DNA from: an uncultured Christensenella sp.
GTDB lineage: Bacteria; Bacillota; Clostridia; Christensenellales; UBA3700
DNA: 64,000 bases
Assembly (NCBI GenBank): GCA_910579785.1
Contig: CAJTVJ010000005.1
Span: 3,779 to 67,778 of the forward strand
Direction of reading: 5' to 3'
Every line of letters begins with the position of its first letter. Within the stretch, counting starts at the first letter, position 1. The notes beneath the pieces were generated by a model. The model saw only the letters and a list, made by a program, of their open reading frames with translations. It made no database searches and was not told the origin of the DNA. The translations under genes and the position numbers were made by a program. This document shows positions 15,709-25,174 of this stretch, in pieces.

Positions 15709-17010
15709 TTATTCATTTATATCTTTTAGATAACTCTCTACTGCTGCTATGCACCGCAAAGAGTATTTATATTTTCGCTGTTTTTTGTCCCTCGGAGGGT
15801 CGTTGAGCGCAGGCAATATGCCGAAATTGGCATTCATTGGCTGATAATCGTCGACAGGCGTCGAGATATGTCTTTGCAACTGTCCTATTATGCAGACGTC
15901 CGGCATAATCATATCCGACTTTCCGCCAAGCCTCCTCGCAAGATTTATACCCGCTACAAGTCCGCTTGCCGCGCTTTCCATATATCCCTCTACTCCGGTG
16001 AGCTGACCTGCAAAAAATATATGTTTGTTATCTTTCAATGCCCAAGCGCTGTCAAGCACCTTGGGAGCATTGATAAACGTGTTGGCGTGCATCACGCCGT
16101 AACGCAGAAATTCAGCGTTCTCCAATCCGGGTATCATAGAAAACACCCTCTTTTGCTCTGCAAATTTCAGATTGGTCTGAAATCCTACTATGTTGTACGC
16201 ATTGCCTTCTCTCTTTTCTTTGCGAAGCTGTACGACGGCGTAAGGGCGTCCTTCGCGGCGCGGATCGCGTATGCCCACCGGTCTCAACGGTCCGTATCTC
16301 ATAGTGTCTATACCCCTCGACGCCATGACCTCTATCGGCATACATCGCTCAAATACTTCAAACTCAAAGTCTTTGAGTTTTGCTCTCTCCGCATTTATAA
16401 GCGCGTCATAAAAAGCCAAATACTCCTCTTTGTCCATCGCGCAGTTGAGATAGTCGTCTCCGCCTTTGCCGTATCTGGCGGCAAAAAACGCCTTGTCATA
16501 GTCTATGCTCTCGCCGTCAATTATAGGAGCTACCGCGTCGTAAAAGCTGAGGTATTCGCCTCCAAGACTGCTCGCTATCCAATCCGACATACCCTTGGAC
16601 GTCAACGGTCCTGTGGCAATGACGGTGGGTATATCCATATCGACGTCTTCAACATCTTCTCTTACAAGACGAAAGCCGTCAAAGCTATGCAATATCTCTT
16701 CGACCTTTCTGCTGAGTTTCTCTCTGTCTACCGCAAGCGCGCCGCCTGCCGGCACGTCGCATTGATAGGCGCATTTGAGTATTATGCTGTCAAGCCTGGC
16801 AAGTTCGTACTTCAAAAGTCCTGAGGCATTGTCTATGCTCTGCGCTTTGAGCGAATTGGAACACACTAGTTCTGCCAAATGAGTCGTGGAATGACACGGA
16901 GTTCTGCCCACGCCTCTCATCTCATAAAGGTCTACTTGATATCCCCTTTTGAGAAGTTGATACGCGCTTTCGCATCCTGCCAAACCTCCGCCGATCACAT
17001 TGACTTTCAT
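15709..17010 (-). CDS. trmFO: tRNA m5U54 methyltransferase, folate dependent (TrmFO)
   Basis: 433 residues. The FAD-binding motif VIGGGLAGCESAYQLL is at residues 4-19. The enzyme uses methylene-THF and reduced FAD to form m5U54 in the tRNA T-loop. The conserved C-terminal MNANFGILPAL is present near 395. Its ATG overlaps the topA stop by 4 bases (ATGA), so it is coupled to topA. Compared with Bacillus, the xerC gene that normally lies between trmFO and hslV is absent. Confidence 0.95.
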   Translation of the reverse strand: MKVNVIGGGLAGCESAYQLLKRGYQVDLYEMRGVGRTPCHSTTHLAELVCSNSLKAQSIDNASGLLKYELARLDSIILKCAYQCDVPAGGALAVDREKLSRKVEEILHSFDGFRLVREDVEDVDMDIPTVIATGPLTSKGMSDWIASSLGGEYLSFYDAVAPIIDGESIDYDKAFFAARYGKGGDDYLNCAMDKEEYLAFYDALINAERAKLKDFEFEVFERCMPIEVMASRGIDTMRYGPLRPVGIRDPRREGRPYAVVQLRKEKREGNAYNIVGFQTNLKFAEQKRVFSMIPGLENAEFLRYGVMHANTFINAPKVLDSAWALKDNKHIFFAGQLTGVEGYMESAASGLVAGINLARRLGGKSDMIMPDVCIIGQLQRHISTPVDDYQPMNANFGILPALNDPPRDKKQRKYKYSLRCIAAVESYLKDINE

Positions 17011-19151
17011 GCCTTGTCTTTTTCCTTATTCTCTTTTTTCAACACCTGCGGAAGGTCCTTTTCTTCTACGCTTTCGCCGTATTTACATTCCTTGTTGGTG
17101 CATACGTATCTGGTGCCGTTTTTGCCGCTCCATACTTTCATAATTGACTTACATTGCGGACAAAGACGCGGCGCCGGCAAATCCCAAGATATGAACTTGC
17201 ACGTAGGATAGTTGTTGCAAGAGAAAAAGTCCTTGCCCTTCTTAGACACCTTCTTATATACGTCTCCGCCGCACATAGGACATACTGCGACCGCCTCGCT
17301 GAGCGACTTGGTATTTCTGCATTTCGGGAAATTGGGACATGCCAAAAACTTGCCGTACTTGGAATCCCTTATGACCATCCTTGCTCCGCATTTGTCGCAT
17401 ATGACGTCGGACTCTTCTGCCTTAGGTTTCAATGACCCCGTCTGATGTTTTACTTCAAGCACTCTCTTGTGGAAGTCCCCGTAGAAATCTGCAATGACTT
17501 CATACCACTTGATATTGCCTTCTTCTATCTTGTCAAGGTTTTTCTCCATATCCGCAGTAAATTGCGTGTCCATTATTTCCGAGAAATTTTTGACAAGTTG
17601 ATCTACGACTATCTCGCCAAGCTCAGTCGGCTTCATAAACTTGCCTTCTTTTTCGACGTAAGTACGCTTATAAAGTACTGTGATAGTCTTTTCAAACGTC
17701 GACGGTCTGCCTATGCCGTTTTCTTCCATAGCCTTGATAAACGATCCGTCGGTATATCTCTGCGGCGGCTTGGTAAATTTCTGCTCGCCCGTGATGTCTT
17801 TGAGATCGAGTACGTCGCCCTCTTTAAGGTCAGGCAGTTCCTTCGCGCTCTCTTCCTTTTCAGCAGAGCTGTACGCTTGGGTAAATCCCTTGAATACGCA
17901 CACTTTGCCTTTAAGAGTATACCCGTACTTCTTATCGCTTTGAGATACGATATGCACCGTCAAAGTGTCGTATACGGCATTAGCCATCTGCGAGGCTACA
18001 AACCTGTCGTATATAAGCTTGTATAATTTATAATCGTTGCGCGGTATCTTATCCTTTAAAGATTCAGGCGTGCGCGAGAGCGTGATAGGTCTTATTGCCT
18101 CGTGCGCGTCCTGCGCTCCCGATCCCGTAGCATAGACGTTGGGCTTTTTAGGACAGTAGTCCTTGCCATAGTTGTCGGCAATGAAATCAAGCGCTTCCCT
18201 CTGCGCGTCCGCAGAGACTCTCACGCTGTCCGAACGAATATAGGTGACGAGCGCGACCTGTCCTTCACCCTGAACTTCGACGCCTTCGTACAGTCTCTGT
18301 GCGATTTGCGTTACCACAGACGCGCTGAATCCCAATTTGGATATGGCGTCCTGTTGCATTGTCGACGTGGTGAACGGAGGCGACGGCTTGGAGAAAGACT
18401 GCGCTCTCTTGACGTTGTCCACGCTCCACGCGCCTGCTTTGCTTGCGCCGATTATCTGGTCTGCTTGTTCTTTGCAGGTGACCTTAGTCTTCTTGCCGTC
18501 TATATCGACAAACTCGCTCTTAAACGACAAGTTCTTTTTATCTTTGACGCCAGCCGCGCCGTCTTTGGTGAGGTGCGCGTTGATAGTCCAATACTCCTGC
18601 GGCTTGAAATTGCGAATCTCCCTCTCTCTGTCGACAACCATTTTAAGCGCGACGGATTGCACTCTTCCTGCCGAAAGCCCGTTCTTTATCTGACGGGAAA
18701 TGATAGGAGAAAGTTCATATCCCATAAGTCTGTCAAGCACTCTTCTCGCCTGCTGTGCGTCGACAAGTCCCATATTTATCTCTCTGGGATTTTCCAATGC
18801 CTTTTGCACTGCCTTTTTGGAAATCTCGTTGAATACTATCCTGACGTTGCTGTCTTTTATACCGCAGACGTTGGCAATGTGCCAAGATATTGCCTCTCCC
18901 TCTCTATCGGGGTCGGCTGCGAGATATACGGTGTCGCATTTCTCTATCTCCCTTTTTATCGTCTCGATAGTCTCTTTCTTGTCGGGATTGACGATATACT
19001 CGGGTTTAAAATTGTTGTTGACGTCCACGCCCATTGTCTTTTGAGGCAAGTCGCTGACGTGTCCCTTGGAAGCCACTACGCGATAGCCGCCGCCAAGATA
19101 TTTTGAGATTGTCTTCGCCTTATGAGGCGACTCTACGATTATAAGTTTCAT
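17007..19151 (-). CDS. topA: DNA topoisomerase I (type IA)
   Basis: 714 residues from the ATG at 19151, with AAGGAG 5 bases upstream; a GTG two codons earlier would overlap this site. The TOPRIM domain begins at once (LIIVESPHKAKTISKYLGG) with DPDREGEAI near 80. The active-site tyrosine is in VTYIRSDSVRVS near 300. Three C-terminal zinc ribbons follow, at about 580-610, 625-655 and 665-700. It relaxes negative supercoils. It lies between dprA and trmFO in the Bacillus order. Confidence 0.96.
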   Translation of the reverse strand: MKLIIVESPHKAKTISKYLGGGYRVVASKGHVSDLPQKTMGVDVNNNFKPEYIVNPDKKETIETIKREIEKCDTVYLAADPDREGEAISWHIANVCGIKDSNVRIVFNEISKKAVQKALENPREINMGLVDAQQARRVLDRLMGYELSPIISRQIKNGLSAGRVQSVALKMVVDREREIRNFKPQEYWTINAHLTKDGAAGVKDKKNLSFKSEFVDIDGKKTKVTCKEQADQIIGASKAGAWSVDNVKRAQSFSKPSPPFTTSTMQQDAISKLGFSASVVTQIAQRLYEGVEVQGEGQVALVTYIRSDSVRVSADAQREALDFIADNYGKDYCPKKPNVYATGSGAQDAHEAIRPITLSRTPESLKDKIPRNDYKLYKLIYDRFVASQMANAVYDTLTVHIVSQSDKKYGYTLKGKVCVFKGFTQAYSSAEKEESAKELPDLKEGDVLDLKDITGEQKFTKPPQRYTDGSFIKAMEENGIGRPSTFEKTITVLYKRTYVEKEGKFMKPTELGEIVVDQLVKNFSEIMDTQFTADMEKNLDKIEEGNIKWYEVIADFYGDFHKRVLEVKHQTGSLKPKAEESDVICDKCGARMVIRDSKYGKFLACPNFPKCRNTKSLSEAVAVCPMCGGDVYKKVSKKGKDFFSCNNYPTCKFISWDLPAPRLCPQCKSIMKVWSGKNGTRYVCTNKECKYGESVEEKDLPQVLKKENKEKDKA

Positions 19152-19163
19152 CTCCACTCCTTA

Positions 19164-20183
19164 TTAAAGCTGAGGTATGATTTCATAATAATTCCCTTGT
19201 GTTTTCCTTATCACTCCGCAAATTTCAAGTTGCGTCAATATTCCCGACAGCTGACCGATATTTATTGCCGTAGCGTCAAATATCTCGTCAAAGTGCTTTG
19301 CTCCCTCTTGCAGCAAATCAACTATCGACTGGCTGTCCATATCCAGCTGTATAGCAATTTTATCTTCTTTGACGGCATTCCTGCCGAAAGCAAATATTAC
19401 GTCGTCAGGCGTAATAGCTATCGTAGCCTGCAACTCCTTTATCTTTTTGTTGCACCCAACGCTTTGCTGCGAAAAGATACTGCCCGGTACGACAAAGAGT
19501 TCTTTGCCTTGCTCTATCGCATAGTCCGCTGTGATCAGCGAGCCGCTTCTGTCGCCGGCTTCGGGTATGAATACCGCATGCGCCAGCGCGCTTATTATCC
19601 TATTGCGCTCAGGAAAGTGATATTGCAGCGGCTTTGTACCCATAGGGTATTCGCTGATTATCAATCCCTTATCGACAATTTGCTGTTGCAAATTTAGATT
19701 TTCCGGCGGATAGCATATGTCAAGTCCGTTGGCCACGACGGCAATCGTCCTCGCGCCCTGTTCAATACACGCCTTATGTCCTATGCTGTCAACTCCTCTC
19801 GCAAGTCCGCTGACCACTGTAAGTCCCGATTTGATAAACGCGGGAAGAAAGTTGCTCATTACATTCTTGCCGTATGCGCTGACCTTTCTAGTGCCCACCA
19901 CCGCCACGGTATCTTTGTCGTTTAAAAGCGACTTATCACCTTGATAATACAGCGTATACGGAGGGTCGTATATCTCTTTAAGCCTCTGCGGATAGTCGTC
20001 GTCAAGTATTGTTATCACGCCGATATTTCTGCTCTCCATCTTGGCTATCATTTTGTCAGCCACGCTGTAATCGTCATAAAGCTCGCAAGGTCTGTCCACA
20101 CTGTCAAAGCGTCTCTTCCTCGCATTGTAGCCCTCTGTGACGGATAGCATTATCAAAGCCTTTTGGTCAGATGTATATTCCAT
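19164..20183 (-). CDS. dprA: DNA-processing protein DprA
   Basis: 339 residues with the DprA Rossmann fold: VAVVGTRKVSAYGK near 112, SGLARGVDSIGHKACIEQGARTIAV... near 144 and the YP.EN segment. DprA loads RecA on incoming single-stranded DNA during transformation. The C-terminal winged-helix domain (about 270-339) is present. The start codon at 20183 lies 3 bases from the comM stop, so comM, dprA and topA are co-transcribed. Presence of dprA and comM hints at competence but does not prove it. Confidence 0.93.
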   Translation of the reverse strand: MEYTSDQKALIMLSVTEGYNARKRRFDSVDRPCELYDDYSVADKMIAKMESRNIGVITILDDDYPQRLKEIYDPPYTLYYQGDKSLLNDKDTVAVVGTRKVSAYGKNVMSNFLPAFIKSGLTVVSGLARGVDSIGHKACIEQGARTIAVVANGLDICYPPENLNLQQQIVDKGLIISEYPMGTKPLQYHFPERNRIISALAHAVFIPEAGDRSGSLITADYAIEQGKELFVVPGSIFSQQSVGCNKKIKELQATIAITPDDVIFAFGRNAVKEDKIAIQLDMDSQSIVDLLQEGAKHFDEIFDATAINIGQLSGILTQLEICGVIRKTQGNYYEIIPQL

Positions 20184-20186
20184 ATG

Positions 20187-21719
20187 CTAATCCCAATATT
20201 TCCTATCCAAAGAGCGATATTGTATCGCCTCTGCGACGTGCTTTGGCTGTATGTCCTGACTGCCGTCTAAGTCGGCTATCGTACGGGATACTTTGAGCAC
20301 CCGGTTGGTAGCTCTCGCCGTCAAGTTGAGCTTGGTAAAAGCATTTTTCAAAAGCTCCTCGCCTGCCTTATCCAACTCGCAGTACTTGCGCACCTGCGCA
20401 TTTGTCATTTCGTCGTTTGTCTTGGTAGACGTGCCGACGTATCTGTTGCGCTGCACCGTCCTTGCCTTTTCCACACGCGCCTTGATAGATTCGCTGCTCT
20501 CGTTCAATTCGCTGCTTCTGAATTCGTCATACGATATGCTGTCGACTTCTATCTGCAAGTCTATTCTGTCAAGCAGCGGACCGGAGAGTTTGGATATGTA
20601 TCTGTGTATCTCCGACGGAGTGCATTTGCACTGCTGTACCTTAGAGCCCAAGTTGCCGCACGGACAGGGATTCATACTCGCCACCAACATAAATCTTGAC
20701 GGATATTCAAGAGTGCGCTTTGCCCTCGACACCACCGCGACTCCGTCTTCAAGCGGCTGTCTCAACGTCTCCAACGTGCGCCTTTGATACTCTGGCATCT
20801 CGTCTAGAAACAACACTCCGTTGTGCGCCATGCTTATTTCGCCCGGTCTTGCATTTGCTCCGCCGCCCATCAACGCCGGCACTGTCGCCGTGTGGTGCGG
20901 AGTTCTGAAAGGTCTGTTGACGACTATGCCCACGCTGTCGTCGAGTATGCCTGCGACCGAATGTATCTTCGTCACCTCAATAGCTTCTTCAAAAGTCATA
21001 TCGGGCATTATCGTAGGCACGCACTTTGCCATCATGGTCTTGCCTGCTCCCGGCGGTCCTATCAAAAGCACGTTGTGTCCGCCTGCTACGGCGATCTCCA
21101 ACGCTCTCTTTGCGACAAACTGTCCTTTGACCTCCGCAAAGTCAACGTTGTATTTATTGGCTCTGCTTATCGACACAAATTCGCTCGTCTCCAACGGTTC
21201 GACTTGACTTGCGCCCGTCAAGAATTCTACTACCTGCGAAAGTTTGTCAAAGGCATACACCTCGATTCCGCCTATATAGCTTGCCTCTTTGGCATTCTTT
21301 GAGGGCAATATAAATTTCTTATGTCCGTTCTGTATCGCGGAGATTATAAGCGGCAGCACGCCCCGTATTGAGTTTATCGACCCGTCCAAAGACAGCTCTC
21401 CCAATATTATATAGTCTTTGTATGACTTGCTTTCAATCTCCTCGTTTGCCACGAGTATACCGACGGCGATAGCCAAATCAAAATGCGATCCTTCCTTCTT
21501 GGTATCCGCAGGCGCAAGATTGATAGTGATCTTGCGTATGGGATAATTGTAAAGGCTGTTTTTGATAGCCGCCCTCACCCTCTCTTTTGATTCTTTGACA
21601 GCCGTATCGGCAAGCCCGACGGTGTCGTATGCGGGAAGACCGGCATTCAAATCTACTTCGATTGCGACTTCATATCCCTCGACGCCGTTGAGCGCATAAC
21701 TCTTTGTCTTTGCAAGCAT
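20187..21719 (-). CDS. comM: ComM/YifB-type Mg-chelatase-like AAA+ protein
   Basis: 510 residues. An N-terminal ChlI/Lon-protease-like domain covers 1-180. The AAA+ core has Walker A GPPGAGKTMMAKCVP near 218-232, the FRTPHHTATVPALMGGG segment near 272, and Walker B LFLDEMPEY near 305. A cysteine group (CPCGN...CKC) lies near 350, and the Mg_chelatase_C domain ends the protein. ComM helicases assist branch migration during DNA integration. GGCGGGG serves as the ribosome binding site. It is the first gene of the comM-dprA-topA-trmFO-hslVU run. Confidence 0.92.
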   Translation of the reverse strand: MLAKTKSYALNGVEGYEVAIEVDLNAGLPAYDTVGLADTAVKESKERVRAAIKNSLYNYPIRKITINLAPADTKKEGSHFDLAIAVGILVANEEIESKSYKDYIILGELSLDGSINSIRGVLPLIISAIQNGHKKFILPSKNAKEASYIGGIEVYAFDKLSQVVEFLTGASQVEPLETSEFVSISRANKYNVDFAEVKGQFVAKRALEIAVAGGHNVLLIGPPGAGKTMMAKCVPTIMPDMTFEEAIEVTKIHSVAGILDDSVGIVVNRPFRTPHHTATVPALMGGGANARPGEISMAHNGVLFLDEMPEYQRRTLETLRQPLEDGVAVVSRAKRTLEYPSRFMLVASMNPCPCGNLGSKVQQCKCTPSEIHRYISKLSGPLLDRIDLQIEVDSISYDEFRSSELNESSESIKARVEKARTVQRNRYVGTSTKTNDEMTNAQVRKYCELDKAGEELLKNAFTKLNLTARATNRVLKVSRTIADLDGSQDIQPKHVAEAIQYRSLDRKYWD

Positions 21720-21739
21720 AATATTCCCCGCCTAAATCT

Positions 21740-23845
21740 TTAAGCCTTCTTTGACTTCTTTTTCTTTGATACCGCCTTGACGGTCTCTTGCGTCTTTGCT
21801 TCTTCCGCTCCCTCGTCGCTTATGTCTCTCTCTTTTTCAATGAGTAAGACGTTGGACGCCAAAGTCGCGTCGACTGCGACGTACAGCAGATAGAAAGTCG
21901 CCGCAACGGTTATGATACTGAATATTATCAAGAAAGCATTCTTGCTCTCAAAGCTCAACCAAGTCGCATTGTCCACGCCGCCTATATATCCGCTTCTCGA
22001 CAGCAACTGCGCAAAGTTGAGGAAAGACAGCGTCGCAAGCGCGCCTGTGGTAATATAAAGTCTTATGTCAGGTGTGATTATCAAGTATATGAGTATCAGC
22101 GCAAGACCTATCGGCATGATGTCAAGCGTGCTTTGCGCGCCGATTGCCGAATATGCAACAAGCATTACGCCTGAGAGCAAAACCAAATCAAGTCGGTTGG
22201 CTGTGCGGATATAGTGATATATCACGTACGCGCTCATTGCAATGACGAACAGCCAATTGCCTATATCGAGTATCAATATGTCGGGTCTCATCTTTCCGCC
22301 TGCCGCAAATATCGAATAGATATTGAAAGTATCCTCGGAAAGTTTTGGATTGGCAGATTCAAAGAAACCGTACATTCTCGTAAATACAGTGAATACGCTT
22401 CCCTTTGCGACTTGCTCCCAGCATAGCGGCAAGGACAGCAAGTAGAACGCTACAAAACATCCTGCCATAGTCAACGCTATTTTCAACACCGAAGTCTTAT
22501 CAGTCGCTATTGCGTAAATCTGATAAAGCAGTATCACAGGCAAAAGCACCAGCGCATAATTGCTGAACGCAAGCGCAAGCGTATAATATATTCCCGAGGA
22601 GACGTAGCTCTTTTGCAGCATTGCAAGCGACATTGCCACCAAGAATGCCATTGCTATCGTCTGATAGGAACCGTATAGCGTACCGAAGAGGAAGAATACC
22701 GGCAGTATCGCATATATAAAACCGTACGTCACCGCCATTCTCTCATTTTGATACTTGGCAGCGCATGAGAAGATCATATAGCATATTGTCAAATCAGCTA
22801 TCACCATGGGCATTCTCACCAAAATCGAATATCCCACGGCTTCCATATTCAAAGCCTTGCCGACATATCCCAAAATTCCCATAAGCCATATGATACCCTG
22901 CGGCTCGTAGGTCGATTGAGAATAATAGGACAAAATTCCGTTGTCAGCAACTCCTCTTGCAAGATTTATCCATTGGTCGATATTAGCGTTGCCTTCTGCC
23001 GACGCAAGCACCGTGATAAATCTCACGGCAAATGCAGCCAAAAGTACGTATATAAATTTTGCGGTGCTTCCCGTCATTGTGTTGAGGAACTTGTCGCCGC
23101 CCGTAATTCCGTCGTTGGGCTTCATACCGACTTTGTTTTGCAAAATGCTCTTTATCATAAAGAACATACCGACCGTAATGCCTGCCGAAACAAGCGTAAA
23201 GATGATGACGAACGTAATAGATCCGCCGCTTGCCATGTCGTAGCCTTCCGTCATTCTCAATATCACGGGGTCTACGTCGTCGGGGGCATTCTCAACTTTC
23301 TCGATAGAGATGTTGTCAAAGCTAACGTTGCCGCTCGCCGAATTATTTGGCTTGCCGACGGCAACGACCAAAGTCACGTTGCCTTTGACAGACGACGTGA
23401 AATATTGAGTATACTCCGTCCAGCCTTCGTTGGCTTCGTCCAAAATCACGCCTACGCTGTCTATCGAATCTTCAAAGAATACTCCGGCAGTGCCGCTTAG
23501 CGATTGCGCGTTGATGTATGCAGAGAGCTTGTACACCGCATTCTTTTCAAGCTTGACTTCTTTGCTTATGTTGTAATATCCCGACGAAGAGGGATTAAAT
23601 CTGACATATCTCTTGCCAAGCGCGGAGTCATACTCGCTAGTCTGCGATTCGTTACGCATCCAAATAGGAGTTGTTCCCGGTTTTATTGTCCACCCTTCCG
23701 CAAGCGTCTCTTGCGAATTATAATTTTCAAAATTACCGTTGGCGACAATGTTCTCGTCATAATCGGTTTTGTTGTTGCAACCTGCCAATATAGCAATAGC
23801 AAGGATGACAATCATAATGATAACTAAGAGTTTTTTGCTTTTCAT
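21740..23845 (-). CDS. Lipoprotein-like GT-C type multi-pass membrane protein with extracellular carbohydrate-binding-like domain
   Basis: 701 residues from the ATG at 23845. The start is chosen for the signal sequence it gives: MKSKK, a hydrophobic stretch and a perfect lipobox LAGC with Cys23. Residues 32-183 look like a beta-sandwich carbohydrate-binding (CBM4/9-like) domain, with NGNFENY at its start and VSFDNISIE at its end. A transmembrane helix follows at 209-232. From about 263 on there are some ten or more helices with an NANIDQW acidic loop near 290, as in GT-C glycosyltransferases that use lipid-linked sugars. A basic tail ends it. A lipid anchor plus a multi-pass domain in one chain is unusual. 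Alternative start: ATG at 23857. Confidence 0.7.
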   Translation of the reverse strand: MKSKKLLVIIMIVILAIAILAGCNNKTDYDENIVANGNFENYNSQETLAEGWTIKPGTTPIWMRNESQTSEYDSALGKRYVRFNPSSSGYYNISKEVKLEKNAVYKLSAYINAQSLSGTAGVFFEDSIDSVGVILDEANEGWTEYTQYFTSSVKGNVTLVVAVGKPNNSASGNVSFDNISIEKVENAPDDVDPVILRMTEGYDMASGGSITFVIIFTLVSAGITVGMFFMIKSILQNKVGMKPNDGITGGDKFLNTMTGSTAKFIYVLLAAFAVRFITVLASAEGNANIDQWINLARGVADNGILSYYSQSTYEPQGIIWLMGILGYVGKALNMEAVGYSILVRMPMVIADLTICYMIFSCAAKYQNERMAVTYGFIYAILPVFFLFGTLYGSYQTIAMAFLVAMSLAMLQKSYVSSGIYYTLALAFSNYALVLLPVILLYQIYAIATDKTSVLKIALTMAGCFVAFYLLSLPLCWEQVAKGSVFTVFTRMYGFFESANPKLSEDTFNIYSIFAAGGKMRPDILILDIGNWLFVIAMSAYVIYHYIRTANRLDLVLLSGVMLVAYSAIGAQSTLDIMPIGLALILIYLIITPDIRLYITTGALATLSFLNFAQLLSRSGYIGGVDNATWLSFESKNAFLIIFSIITVAATFYLLYVAVDATLASNVLLIEKERDISDEGAEEAKTQETVKAVSKKKKSKKA

Positions 23846-23869
23846 AGCCTGCCCCATTAAAAATATTCT

Positions 23870-23899
23870 TTTATATTCATAATAAATGATTATTGTCAA
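23870..23899 (-). promoter_or_regulatory. Promoter of the GT-C type gene
   Basis: Minus strand TTGACA (23899-23894), 18-base spacer, TATAAA (23875-23870). Confidence 0.6.
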
Positions 23900-23977
23900 T
23901 TTGACAAGTACTTAAATAAAATTTCTTAAAATAATTATAATATTATAATATATATGCAAAAACTTTTAAAGATTTCT

Positions 23978-24301
23978 CTATGATTTTAAATTGCTTTTCA
24001 TTGCTTGGATATAAATGTACAACGCCTCTTTTTCGCAAGACGACAGCCCTCTCCACTCTTCCAATAACCTTTCTTGCGACAAAGTAAGCTTTTGATTATC
24101 ATCTTTGAATAATTCTCCCAAAGCAACGTCTAAAAATGCACACATCTTTTCCAATGCAGAAATTGAAGGACTTGATTTTTGACTTTTCCAATCTGAAAAT
24201 AAATGAGAAGTCAATCCAGAAAGCTTCAATAATGTTGACATTTTTATATTTTTTTCTTTACATATCAATTCAATATTTTCAATAATTTTTGCAACATCCA
24301 T
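23978..24301 (-). CDS. XRE-family HTH protein, third of three paralogues
   Basis: 107 residues. An N-terminal HTH_3 domain covers about 5-63, with SDWKSQKSSPSISALEKMCAFLDV as recognition and end helices. A C-terminal tail LSQERLLEEW..LSSCEKEALYIYI is shared with the two upstream paralogues. It begins 1 base after the previous gene, so the three are one operon. It is the most diverged copy. Target unknown; it likely binds operators in the AT-rich divergent space at 24956-25174. Confidence 0.85.
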   Translation of the reverse strand: MDVAKIIENIELICKEKNIKMSTLLKLSGLTSHLFSDWKSQKSSPSISALEKMCAFLDVALGELFKDDNQKLTLSQERLLEEWRGLSSCEKEALYIYIQAMKSNLKS

Positions 24302-24302
24302 G

Positions 24303-24617
24303 TTAATCTCTCTTCAAAACTTTAAATGTATCTATCATGCTAAATATAGCTTTCTTTTCCAAATCTGACAATACAAACCATTCTTGCAAAATCTTGTTTT
24401 CCTCATCAGACAACTTATATGACTGAACTCCGCAAAAAAATTGTTCGGCAGTAATATCCATTGCATCACAGACTTTCAATACATTTTCCAAAGATGGAAT
24501 CGCACCTTTATTCCAGTCATATATGGTATTGGTAGAAATTCCTGTTTGTTTAGAAAGAGCGTAAGCAGTCCATCCTTTTTTGCTCATCAATTCATTTATT
24601 CTTGCGATTATATCCAT
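24303..24617 (-). CDS. XRE-family HTH protein, second of three paralogues
   Basis: 104 residues. HTH_3 domain at about 5-60, with TAYALSKQTGISTNTIYDWNKG as the helix-turn-helix. The tail LSDEENKILQEWFVLSDLEKKAIFSMI is close to that of the 24638 gene. The end of one gene and start of the next are 1 base apart downstream and 20 bases apart upstream. Confidence 0.88.
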   Translation of the reverse strand: MDIIARINELMSKKGWTAYALSKQTGISTNTIYDWNKGAIPSLENVLKVCDAMDITAEQFFCGVQSYKLSDEENKILQEWFVLSDLEKKAIFSMIDTFKVLKRD

Positions 24618-24637
24618 ATCTAAACTCCCTAATTTCT

Positions 24638-24955
24638 TTACTTTCTTAAAATTTTAAATACCTCAATTATTTTGAAAATTGCTTGTTTCTCTATTTCGCT
24701 TAATATCATCCATTCCTGCAAAAGTCTATCCTCTTCTTCTGTCAGCTTATATGCACCGTTTTCGCAAAAAAACTGCTCCAACGTGATATTCAGAGCTTCA
24801 CACAGACGTTCTATGTTTGATAGTGACGGCATTGCGCCTGTCCTATACCAAGCATAAACAGCGTTGGTCGATACTCCTAAACACTTTGCTAGTTCATACT
24901 TACTCCACCCTTTTTTGTTTCGCAAATCGTCAATTCTAGCTAAAATTAAATTCAT
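24638..24955 (-). CDS. XRE-family HTH protein, first of three paralogues
   Basis: 105 residues. HTH_3 domain at about 6-62 with SKYELAKCLGVSTNAVYAW, then a tail LTEEEDRLLQEWMILSEIEKQAIFKII shared with the second paralogue. A GAGGT ribosome binding site precedes the ATG. It is the promoter-proximal gene of the three and diverges from the frameshifted gene at 25175. This head-to-head layout is common for XRE repressors that control their neighbour. Confidence 0.88.
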   Translation of the reverse strand: MNLILARIDDLRNKKGWSKYELAKCLGVSTNAVYAWYRTGAMPSLSNIERLCEALNITLEQFFCENGAYKLTEEEDRLLQEWMILSEIEKQAIFKIIEVFKILRK

Positions 24956-25174
24956 GTAAATACCTCGTTATAGACAAATAATATTACTAACGAAATATTT
25001 ATATATAGCGTAATGCTTGTTACTTGAATATTGGTTTAAATTAATATCGACCAAATTTTCTTATTATATTAGTTTTTAGACATAAAAACATAAAAATCGA
25101 CAAAATAATCCATTTTTCTATTACTTTTAAGTGATATATTTATTACAAGTAAACTTAACAAAAGGAGAAAAATC
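24956..25174. promoter_or_regulatory. Divergent AT-rich control region of the XRE island
   Basis: 219 bases separating the XRE operon (minus) from the frameshifted gene (plus). Near-repeats ATCGACCAAAT (about 25048) and ATCGACAAAAT (about 25096) and two AAGT...ACTT imperfect palindromes (about 25127-25160) are candidate operator parts. I cannot place promoters with confidence. Confidence 0.4.

Noticed and set aside
18102..19106. A plus-strand open frame of 334 codons opposite topA, and similar long frames opposite trmFO (15868-16824), tcdA/aspS, comM and iscS
   Set aside because: All are antisense to well-identified genes, with no ribosome binding site and no sensible composition; they follow from the codon bias of the real genes.
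23978..24955. Toxin-antitoxin operon made of the XRE genes
   Set aside because: All three genes are XRE regulators of similar size and no toxin domain is seen among them; the divergent gene is unknown and frameshifted, so a toxin-antitoxin call is not supported.
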